From positions 71,416,111 to 71,480,110 of the forward strand of contig ML679956.1 of NCBI GenBank assembly GCA_007922225.1: a DNA stretch of 64,000 nt, given 5' to 3'. The stretch comes from Emydura subglobosa (lineage: Eukaryota; Chordata; Testudines; Chelidae). Made by a program: the position numbers and the translations under genes. The notes beneath the pieces were generated by a model. That model saw nothing but the letters and a program-made list of their open reading frames with translations, had not been told where the DNA came from and searched no databases. Each line of letters begins with the position of its first letter. Position 1 is the stretch's first letter. Shown in pieces: positions 36,101 through 48,100 of the stretch.

Positions 36101-39100
36101 AATGAATGTGACGGGCACTTTGGGAAGACCAAATCAAAAAGGAGAGCTAGCGCAGTTGTATTCTGGCCAGAGATGAATAGTGACACCAAAGAAATGCTGG
36201 GTAAATGTGGAATGTCAGAAGTACAGAAGTCAGAAGTACAGAGATTCCCAGCATAAAGAAGCAATGATATTTCACAAACAACTCGCAGTGCCATGGGACA
36301 GTCAGAATTGACATGTTCAGCCTGGGAAAACATGGAAATAATGGAATTTTATCAATTTCCCAGAAGCATTTACACTCAAAGATACCACAGCCTCAGCAGT
36401 TGTCAGGCACATCAAAGCTCTGTTTGCACATCATGGCATTCCAAGAATAGTAAACAGAACACACCCCTGTATTCACATCCTATACACTATTGTAATAATC
36501 TTCCCACAGGGTATTCCTTATAAAGTATCATTTGAAAACTCATAATTTGCTGGTCAATATTGTCCTGATCAAATACGTGTGGCAACACTGTATGCGAAGT
36601 TATAAGATTTCTCTGTATGATGTTAAGGGTGCTTGCTCAAAACTCACATCACACCAAACCAGTCAAATAAGGTATGTTTGACTTATTAAACATTAAACAA
36701 GTCATCAAGCAAGAAGGGAAAACAAAGGAAGCTCAAGCAGGTGAAAAAAACAGCAGGAACATCCTTCCACACAGACTCCATCTCGTTGTTCCCAGTTTGC
36801 AATGTGTTTCAAGAGGGGGACAACCCAAGAGACCCGTCTGTCTCTATCTGCTCCTGAGAAGACAAAAGGAAATAACCCTTGGTCTTTGTGGGAGGGGTCC
36901 TGATCTGAAGAGTTTGGTCAGTAATCTCACTGGAAGCACTTAGTGAGAAATGTTGCTTGAATCTAATACAGTTTGTTAAGTTAGGCACTAGGAAGCATTT
37001 TCTCTTTATTTTTCTTGTAACCATTTGTGACTTCTCTGCCTCATTGCTTTGTACTCACTTAAAATCTCTCTCTGTAGTGAATAAACTTGTTTTATTGTTT
37101 CACCTAATCCAGGGTGTTTAAGTGTCTGGGTAACTTCATTTATCATGATAAGTTGGTGTCTATTATTTCCTTAAAGAAATGATGAACTTAATACTTCTGG
37201 GCTGTTTGGGAGAGGGCTAGACAGTGCAGGACATACATTTCTGGGGTGAAAGTCTGGGATTGGGAGTGTGTTGGGGTCACTGGTTAAAAGTCAGGGTGTG
37301 ATTGGCAGGCTGCAGTTACACAAACACATCTGGGAGCGTCCTGCATGCTGGTGGCTGATTGTGAGCAGTCCAGGTTGGAGGCTACAACAGCAAGGCACTC
37401 TAGCTTACAGAGCAAGGGTGACTGTCAGGGTGCACAAGACTTTGTAACGTGAGGTCAGCTTAGTATGGCAAGAGCTAGGCCCTAAAAGTGGCTGCAGGCT
37501 TATGACCAAAAGTTAGGCCTCTCAAGAACCAGACTTGTAAGGGATAAGAGGAACTGTCTCCAGGTCTGGAAATATCTTTGAGATGAATATAGAAGCCAAC
37601 TGACCATAGGGTCAGCAAAAAATTAGCGTTAGCAGTAAAATCAGCAAACTCTAGTAATAAACAACTAACGTCACCTTATTGCGGATTGGCCCCGAGCTAA
37701 CTGCCAATAAAATAACAGGAAACAAGTGTTAAGGCCCAATCCCCAAGGGGATTGAAATGTAGCCAATAAGCTTATTGCTAGAATTGGAGAAGGGGGTATT
37801 TTAGGACCTCCAGGTATGCCCTGCCCTGAGGCTCTCCATGGACCCATGGAGGTACTAGCGGATGCCCCAGGTGAGTCGGCTTCCTGGTTGCAGCTTGCTT
37901 ATAAGGTGGAGAATGGGCCTCCCCACCCTCGTGCTGGTAAGCGCCTAATTCCCAACTGTTAACAGCTTGCAATAGCTTAAAATTTGTAACTCTTGTAACT
38001 TGAGTGCTGCCTTGAATAAACTGCTAAATGGGCACTTCCTGTCCGCCTGCCTCTTCCTCACTACTGAGATCTAAAAATACGAACTCTCCGTTTCTGCAGA
38101 GCACAGTGACAACACCCACTGGTCTGGATTGTACCCTGATATGTCACAATTTTCATCATGAGGCACTGGGTCCTGGATATCCTCCATGCCATATGAGTAG
38201 CGAACATGGAGTATGTATAGTGAAGAACTTGCTAAAAATATAAACAATGGATGCAATAGACAATCCAGATTTAGCACTATTTGGCTACAGAGCTACACTG
38301 CTGCAATTTGGAAAGTCGCCTGCTGAAGACCCCTACAACAATTACTAATTACAGGACAAAAACAAAAGATGACTGAGGTGTCTGTGAGAGGAAAGAAAAG
38401 ACTGGGGAAGTTTGAGCAGATAAAATATTCGAACAAAGGAAGAAGAGCTCTTTCACAGTTACAAAATAAAGACCCTGGGAATTTGGCAACATGGGCATTG
38501 GCCTATCAAAGCAACAGTGATCAAAGGATCATAGAAATGGAGGCTTGGAAGGGACTTCAACCGGTCATCTAGCCCATCCCCCTGCACTGAAGCAGGATTA
38601 AGTAACTAGCCCATCCCTGGGAGGTGTTTGTCTAACCTGGTCTTAAAAACCTCCAATTATGGGAATTCCACAACCTCCCTAGGGAACCTGTTCCAGTGTT
38701 TAACTATCCGTATAGTTAGAAAGTTGTTTTCTATTATCTAACCTAAACCTCCTTTCCTGCAAACTAAACTCCTTATTTTTCTTCTATCCTCAGTGGACAT
38801 GGAGAACACTTGATCATCCTCCTCTTCCTAACAACGTTTTACATATCAGAAAACTGTTATGTTCCCTCTTCAGTCTTCTCTTCTCTAGACTAAACATATC
38901 AAATTCTTTCAGCCTTTATTCATAGGTCACCATAAAGAGTCACCTTGCTCATACTCAGCGATCAGAAATGAAAGTAAAATGGCAAAGCATCTGCTAAAGA
39001 TACCTGTGAACATGGGAAGTGAGAGCAGCCATACATATTGAAAATAATCCACAAATGGATCCTGTTATTGACAATGAGAGCATTCTATACAAGGACTTGC

Positions 39101-42100
39101 CTAAAGAGGGTTTGCAATCCAGCAGATCGGGGAGATTGCCTAAATGTTTAAGAGACTGATCGAGGGTTGTTAAGTCAGCTACTGTATTTGTTATAGTTTT
39201 TAAATTAAATTTAATAGCGTTTTAGTTCCACTGGGAAATTTAGAAAGGAATCCGAAAACGGGAAGGGGTGCTAAGTCTTCCCAGGAACGTAGAGATACTA
39301 CACTTCCTGTGCATTCTTCATGCAATCATTTGGCTTTCCTGTGAAGCTTTGTATGCTGGGTAAGAGAAACAACAAAAAAGCACAGGACAGGGCAAAGTCA
39401 GAGGCTGCAGCCACGGAATAGTTGGGCATTTATTTCTATACATTATTAAATACAGAAACTAAGGGTTTATCTAAGACTGCTCAACTTGTCCCTGAGGTAT
39501 CACACTAGCCACATCGGCACGCATGCTTTTAATTGATCCTTGCTACAGCCACACAGGTTTAGGCAGTGATAGTGGAGACCTCACAAGGTGAGCAGGGTTA
39601 GACATCATCAGTATTCAGGAAAGTCCAGAGGCTGCAGGAAATGGCAATCTTGATATAGCAGGTGGCACTCGAGTTATTGCCAAATCAATGACCCAGCCTG
39701 ACATTAGCACACTACACTTCTATAGCCCCTTACAAACTTTCCTTTTCACTCTGCCTCTGAGAGATGGCGAACTGAGACAAAGAAAGATTGAGTTACTCGC
39801 CCAAGGTAATACAGATAGTCTGTGGCAGAGATGGGAATTGAATCTAAACCTGTTGAGTCCCAATTCAGTGTTGTAATCACAAGGCCATCCTTCCTCTTTA
39901 CTACCCATTAAAAAGCATGTTTTTGTTTCACAGAACAGTACATTTGCTCGTTGATTTCTTAACAGAGTAAGAAGATGGCACACATTAATATGATACTGAA
40001 AGCACATTAGGGGGCTTTACAAAATGTCAGTATACCATATAAGCATGCCTTATTTTTTTAAGGAGTTACAAAATGGAGAAATATGTGGATGACTTACCAG
40101 GCATATAACATAATTAAAGTTGTTTTCCTCAGCTGCTGCTTCCTGAAGAGATCCAGAATATTTCCAGATCCAGATGTGTCCTTTTTTTCAGGTGTCAGCT
40201 TCAAAATGCACAAGCAAAAGGGTCAAAATATAAAAGAGAAATCAATAGCCTGATCCAATTCCTACTGAAGCCCATGGAAGACTTCCACCAACACCAGGGA
40301 GAGCAGATGGGTAGCAAAAGGGTTCGGGTGAGGAGAGAGAGATCACCATTGGGCCTGATCCTAATTAGAGCCACTTGGTGCTACTGAAACAGTAACAGGA
40401 AAGAAATTACAATGTACAGGTTAAATTCTCCAGGGCACCAAGATCAATCAGTAAAGGAATAAGATTAAACCTAGTTCTACCTTCAAAGAAATTACATGAA
40501 TCAGCCATTGCAATTTCACCGAGTGTTCCATTCTGCTGTTTCAGAAGAAGCATAGCTAGGTGGACATGGTTTTCCCATCTCTTGAAAATCATTGAGATTA
40601 CAGAAAATTTCCTGTTCCTTATTACAACAAAACCGAGAGTGATTTAATCTTTTAATGAATGAAAGGGAGAGAGACCCGATAGTAGCCAATACTCTAATGG
40701 GTCTGAAATTTAAAAAGAGAGATCCAAAATGGAACAAAAACTGAAAGAGAACAGAGGGCAGAACCTGGGTCCCTCTCATCCCAGGTGAGTCCCCTGTCCA
40801 CTGGGCTAAAAAGTCAGTTGCTCGTTGGCCAAACTAATATTTAGTTATTTAATATGAAGTGGAACAGCTCCGCGAGGAGAAATTGAGTGCAACCCACCCA
40901 AGACTAGCCAGTGGCTTGGTGAGGATGATGCTGATCCACCTGGGGCATGAAAGCTACATAGGTTCAATTCCCAGCTCTGCCTGAATTGGAGCAGGGACTT
41001 GAGCCCAAGTGAGTTCCCTAACCACCGGACTGTTCTGGGGTCTGTCTCACACTCACACGTCTCTCCTGAATCTAAGAATTTTTCCTGTTGAAAGCAACCT
41101 TTTCATGCAAAAAGTTTCAGTTTTAAACAATCATTATTTTTCTGACCAAAAAAAGTTTCATTGAAAAATTCTTGCCGAGCTAACTAGAAGGGTCTGGCTA
41201 GTATCTTCTAAGCCACAAGTACATGGTCTGGAAACAAATTTGTTGCCACGGCTAATGGGAGGCAGTCGGAGTTGTCAATGACTTGCAGGACTTCTTAAGG
41301 GACAGTGCGGTTACTCACTTATAGGGTGACCAGATTGCAAGTGTGAAAAATCAGGACAGGGGAGGGTAATAAGCACCCATATAAGACAAAGGCCTGATTA
41401 TCGGGACTGTCCCTATACAATCAGGACATCTGGTCATCCTTCTCCTTATGAAGTGCCTGTGAGAGGCACATCAAAGGAGTACAACTTTTTCTCCCCACTT
41501 CTTGTAAACAGGAGTTGGTATGAGCAGCTCCTCTGGGGACAAGAAAATAACAAACCCACAGTGATGAGGCCTTTGCTCAGATGAGATTTGAGAGCATTAA
41601 GGTAATGGGGGAGATTTTGAAAACTCCTTAAAGGAGGCACAGAGTCCCACTGACCTGAGACACGTGCATCTCAATCCTCTAGTTGCTTCTGAAAGTCTCC
41701 CTCCCTACATTTTAGCTCATTTGCGAGAAGATTCAAAGAGAATTTGCCCCAAGAGTTGCTTACCAAGAAAACTTTCCTTAAGAGTCCATATAGCACTGAA
41801 ACAACCAGGGCTCGAAACCGGATGTTCAGTGCTGGAGCACAGTAAAGATTTGGGTGGGGTGTAGTGTGGGCTGTGTTGGAATTGCAAGCTATCACCTTAA
41901 ACGGGCAGGGCTCCTGCATGCAGGCTGTGGAGCTCTGTAGAGAAGGAGTACAGCTGGGCCTAGCAGTAGTCAGTCTGCAGAAAAGCAGCTTAAAGTAAAA
42001 TGGGGTGAGTTATGCAGCTATATTTTAGGGAGCAGCCTGCTTTGTCTCTCTCTGTTTTGGGTTTCTTGGGTGTCATCACTCAGAATTCTAAGAAATAAAA

Positions 42101-45100
42101 GAAATAAAAGAAAATACCTTGCAACCTTCCAGCAAGGCTTTTGTTTTTTATCTAATTTCTCTAGGTGTATGCTGTGAACATAACAGTTTGTTCATAAGCA
42201 GCACAAAAGCCATTAAAATATTTATAAAGCTTTTTATCCATTTATATCAATGTTTATCCTCCGGCTTTCACCCTTGCAACCACTTCGCAAGCAAAAAAAA
42301 GAGATTGCTGACTCCCCATGTGCAGCACATTTTGAGAACAGATCACCTGACTCCAAACCTTTTAGGAGAGTGAACAACTCCCGTCTCAACATTCATTACC
42401 TGATCAAACAGTTCTGGTGGGATGCTTTGTTTATTTACAGATGCTGCCTTTTGAAGCAGTTTTTTGGCATCTTCTATCTTCCCTTTCATTGCAAGCCACC
42501 TAGCGGATTCTGGAAGGAAACTACAAAGTGGTTCAATTCACAAGAGTCCTTTCCTATCAAAACCACAGTTACCCACTTAACTGTAGCCCTAACTTCATCT
42601 ACCTGATGGGTCTTCAATGCTATTGCAATCTATCTGATTATGTGTGTTTACGACAGGAGACATGCAGATTTTCTGAGGTTCTCTGGCTTGGGTTTGTATT
42701 TGGGGGTTGCTTTGTTTCAATAGAAATAATTTTATTGCAGTGACAAGATTTTCAAATTTTGGTGGCTAGATTTGGGCTCTTAAATGCACATTTAGGCACC
42801 TCAATAAAAGTGACTCGATAGTCAAATGCACTGAGCTCCCAGCAGCTCCAGTTAACTATGCATAAGCCTTTACAAGATCAGGGCTATAATGGGAAAGAAC
42901 CAACCCTTCAATGAGTAGACAAATCCACTCTGGGAAGCCCGTGTATAACCTGGATCACAAATAACGCTGCAATGCATGGGAAAAGCTCTCTGGAAAATGC
43001 ACATTTACCTTACGCAAAAGAAAAGATCAAACACAGGGACAGATCCAGCAATCTGCAACAGCTTCCAGTTGTGAATCTCATAAGCTAAGCCAGCCAAAAT
43101 CATCTGTCCAATGGAAAAGCAGCACTGAGTGATAACTACTGGGTGTGTCCGGTAGGAGACTCCAACCCATTCCGTGCCTAGAAACATGAACACAGATTGA
43201 ACTGTTAAGAATCCTAATGGCACAGCACCATTTAAAGGACTTTTTTCTATTCCAAATTAGCATACATAATAATTCCCTACCATTCAGTACCACTGAGAGG
43301 CTTGCTTAACTATCCGTTGTGAATCTCCAGGGAAAAGTGCTCCATACATTTAAAATATGTTAAGAAAGGGGCTTTCCTGTCTGTGTGTAGCCAGAGATCT
43401 CAGCGATATGACCGCTAATAACCACTCATGAGAAATACTAATGACAAACGGAGCACAAATAAACCAACATTTCACATTCGCCAACTAACGGAACTTGCTC
43501 CTTTGTTTTCTGAATGCCTGCCATCACATATGTAAATACTGGGCCAGATTCTCTTCTCCCCTCCACAGGTGCCACTCCCCTGACTTTAATGAGATTATTC
43601 TTGTTTTACAACAGTTTGAGAGGAAGATCAGTCCCATTGTATTTAAGACTTTAACTTGGAAGCACCTTTTTAAAAACTGGCAGCATGTAATTGCACTGAG
43701 CTCTTGTCCAGAGGCCTTTTTCATTGCCTTTTGTGAGACCACAGATACTGCGCAGCTAAAACATCTCTAGTAGTGAGGAAGTCTTACCTAAGGTCGTTGT
43801 GCCTATAATGAACCCAGACACAGCAGAACCCACAAGACATCGCAAAGCCATGTAGACATAGAAATTCGGTGCAAAGGCTGCTCCAACACCAAACACCCCC
43901 GTCATAAGCATGGAAAGCAATGTAACAGGACGCCGACCTATGCTGGGGAAGGAAACACATTTGTAAATCTTTAAGGCTACTGTCAGCTTTCTCTCCTAAT
44001 ATAGCTGGGAAGGTGTCTGAATACTATGGTGATAGGCGTCAATGTGAGAGCCTGGATGGACACTCTGGTGGTTGATACGGTGCAGGAAAAGAAATGTTTA
44101 AATGGTATTGCTGCAAAATCAGAGTTCTAGCTAAGATTATCGGACGTGACTACTGATTTTGGTTCCCCAATTTGACACAATTTAAAGCGGCCTGATTTTC
44201 AGAGGGTGGGTGACTCAGCACTTTGAGAAAACAGACCCCTTTAATGTGTTTTGAGTTGGGCACCCAAAAGGACTTCTTCGAACAGCAGACAATCTCCTTG
44301 TGAGGGACAGTGAACGGGAGCTAGGAGACAATCAATGTGTGGACACACCTTCTGAAAAACTCCATAGGAGAGAGGAGGAAGGCAAAGCAGTGGACACATT
44401 TGGATTAAAAAAACATCCAATGGACACTTAATTATAGACCACCATAATGGGACACTTTCTGAGGAACTCTCACATCCCCTCTGTTGAGGTAACTGTGGTC
44501 ACACCAGAAAGATATTTATTGCTCAGTTTATACTTAACACACCACCGTACCCACCAAATCTACTTTAGTTCTCCCCATGTTCAGATTGCCCTGGACATTT
44601 TGTCTTCTGTGTCTCTTAGAGAAGTCAGGCTACTTGGGGCAAAAACAATTTTTGTTGTGTGTATCATACAGCACCGAGTACATTGTTAGCAGTAAATAAG
44701 AGCTTACGAGAGCTCCATACACCCCTTCTTCACATAATAAAGGGAAAGACCAGGAAGTGTCACTGCCCAGCACTTGCCTACTTTGTGTAGGAAAAGAACA
44801 CAAGTCAAAGAAAGGGGATGAGGAAAAATGGGAGCAGGGAATTGTGAGGAGACCAGCGAGACTGTGGTGGTAGCGGGAGAGGAAGGAAGAAGTTCAGCAA
44901 ATGCCCCATCACCATCAGTAACAAATTTGCAATCGCTGTTTTTCTGGTCTATTTACATTGCAACCTCTTGGGGGAGGGACTGTTACTATCTGCTTGTACG
45001 GTATATGGCACAAAGTTCGACAGAAAACTGGGCGTTTACACATTGAAATGTTTCACAAAGAGTGGCTGCTTCCTGTGGAAAAGTTCGTTTTTCGTCTAAA

Positions 45101-48100
45101 ATCAAACGCCTGAAAAAAAGCCAAAATATTTCAATTTGGATATGCTTATGCAGTGACTCATGGCAGCTATAGGCCACTGACTCAATCCTCATCCCTATTC
45201 TTCTCTTCGGGCTGGGCTCCCCAACCAGACTAGATCTCCCATGATGCAGTGTGGGCCAAAGACTTCTACATGCACTGCATCCCCTTCTCCAAGAGAGGAA
45301 ACAGCAATGATTCATGGGAGATGTAGTCCAACCAGGGAGCTTGGCTGAGACAGGGTGTACAAACCCCACACCAGATGGGCAAAGGTCAATGAACTGCTAT
45401 GGGGTTAAGCAGCCCGGCCCTACCACATCTACAAGGCACATCAGGCTTTGAGGTAAGGCGTAAAAAGACAAAGTCTAGCTCAGTCAGCCACATCAGCACT
45501 TGAAGGTGAACAGACCTTTATAGATTCCAAGGTCAGAAAAACCATTGTGATCAAAGTCTGAGCTCCTGTATGACACAGGCCATAGAACCCCCCCCCGGAT
45601 AATTCCCAGAGCAGATCTTTTAGAACAACATCCAATCTGGATTTAAGTGGTCAGTGATGGTGAATCCACCACAACTCTTGATAGATTGTTCCAATGGTTA
45701 ACTACTCTGACAGTTAACAATTTACACTTCATTTCCGGCCTGTATTTGTCTAGCTTCAACTTCCAGCCATTGGATGGTGTTATACCTGTCTCTGCTAGAC
45801 TGAAGAGCCCATTATTAAATATTTGTTCCCCATGTAGACACTAATAGAGTATAAATCAATACACCTCTTAACCTTCTCTCTGTTAAACTACACAGATTGA
45901 GTTTTTCAGGTCTATCACTATCAGACAGGTTTTCTAATCCTTTAATCATTCTCTGAACCCTCTCCAATTTATCAACGTCCTTCTTGAATTGTGGACACAG
46001 TATTGCAGTAGCAGTCACACCAGTGCCAAATACACATGGAAAATAAATAACCTTTCTACTCCTACTCAAGATGCCCCCATTTATGCATCCAAGGATTTGG
46101 CCACAGAGTTGTACTGCGAGCTCATGTTCAGTTGATTATACACCATGACCTCAAAATCTGTTTCAGAGTCACTGATTCCTAGGATAGAGTCCCCCCACCT
46201 GTAAGTATGGGTGACATTCTTTGTTCCTAGATGTATACATTTAGCCATATTAAAATGCATATTGTTTGCTTGTGTCCCGCTTACCAAATAATCCAGATCA
46301 CTCCATAACAGTGACCTGTCCTGTTCATTAGTTACCACGCCCCTGATTTTTGTGTCACCTGAAAACTATCAGTGATGACTTTATGTTTCTTCCAGGTCAT
46401 TAATAAAAATGATAAATAGCATAGCACCAAGAACCAATCCCTGCAGGCCCCCTTTAAAAACACACCCGTTCAATAATGATTCCCCGTTTACAATTACAGT
46501 TTGAGACCTAGTAGTTAGCCAGCATTTTTTAACTTTATTTTTATTGGTTTTATGTAAAATATAAGCAAAGAACAAAACAAAAATATATAAACATATACAC
46601 GAAGTGGAAATAGCATAAATAGTAAAGTTCACATTCACTGAAAAACAAACAAAAACTCTGAACCCATAAGGTTAATTAAAGAGTATTAATTAAATGACAA
46701 TAAATAAATGAGTATCCGGGATTAATATATACTAAGCTGCAAAGATATGCAAAAGTTTCGTGTGTGACCAGACAGCCTTGTATTTTTTCATGTGTTTCTA
46801 TTAGACAGTCATTTTTTCCATTAATTAAGTTGCAGAAATCTCGCTCAGCCAGTCTGTATGCATGACAAAGGAATTGCAGATTTCATGTTTTCAAGATAAC
46901 TCTTTTGGTCATTAAGACATACTGCAATCAATTTCTTCATGTTCACTAGTAATTCCAACTCATCCAGCCCCCTCATAAACACAAGCTTGGAGAAGGGAAA
47001 GTAGTGATGCAGTAGAAAGAAAGAGCCTGAGACATGAGGTCTGGTATAAGGGGCCTGGTATGAAGCATAAGGTCTGAACTAAAGTCAGGCCCTGCTAATA
47101 TAAAGCAGACTTAGCAAGAGTCCGGCCCTGCCCTATTACAAAGCAGATGCCTGCTTTCAGGTTCACTATCCAATACGTGAAATTGGCAAGAACAGGGCTG
47201 GCATTGCAAAAACACAAGCACTCCTAGGCACTAAGTATTCATATAAACACATCCCAGAAAGGTAGTACCAGAATACCTCAATATAAGGTTAAATACCTCG
47301 ATAGAAGGTTACGGTGTAAACACACTTCCTGAAGATGATACAAGGAGACACTGGCCCCTCCTAAAGATAAGGTCAGGATGACAGAGTGATGGATAGAGAT
47401 GCTTTGATCAAAGCAGCAGGTACAAGGTAAAAGGTGGTAACTAACCACGTCAGAGGGGCAATATGTCATTTGTTTGTATCAGTGTATAAAAGAGGGGTCA
47501 CGGAGGGAATGTCTGTGTCCAGCTGATGGGGGGGAATGGAAAGTCTCACCATTCACTGAGCTGAGTCCATTGTAACGGGCATACATGTCTTGGTATCCAC
47601 AGAGTCTGCCGGGCGTTATTACCGTCCTTCATTGACAAACCTGGCCGAGTGCCTTCTCTACAGAACCGAGTCTGTGGTCTTTTTGGGCAGTTCGATCGAG
47701 GTCTGCTGCGTCAGCTATCTGCACGGAGCTGGGATAGCGCGCACTGAGAACACATGCACTCAGCCAACAACTGACTACAAGTGCTACTTAGATTGTTTTA
47801 AGAGCACTGAATATAGTATTCCGGAGCAGGTACCTTTTTTGACAGGCATGGAGGATGTGTGAAAGGGTGGCACGGGACTGTTTGCATCTGCACTAATCGC
47901 TGTGTTGCCTGTCTAGCCTTACAAACACCCCAGCGTCCAGTAGCACCTGTTTAATATCTTGTTCTGGAAGAATTGCAAGGATAAAGAACTTGGAGTATCT
48001 TTTACATTAAGTCAGGTAGTCCCACTTTCTCAGCAGACACCTGGGAAGATAATTTCTTTTTCCCATTTTGCTTTGAGATTAAGAGGGTGTTGCAAAGCAC

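Larger units (their letters stand above)
33120..39490 (+). mobile_element. Decayed Ty3/gypsy element plus later insertions in copy B intron 6
   Basis: A plus-strand gag-like frame lies at 33431-33709 and a CCHC-like segment around 34020-34090 ([10 protein letters not shown]). A reverse transcriptase/RNase H region with [18 protein letters not shown] lies near 35780, and an integrase fragment with [18 protein letters not shown] near 36400. Frames are broken throughout. Ends near 33120-33190 and 39310-39370 share GCTTTGTATGCTG-like text and are probably LTR remnants. Copy A intron 6 has nothing here, and the two introns realign after about 39.5 kb. Confidence 0.65.

Noticed and set aside
33431..36520. 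Host genes suggested by gag-, RNase H- and integrase-like frames
   Set aside because: The frames are broken, ordered as in a Ty3/gypsy element and bounded by LTR-like remnants.
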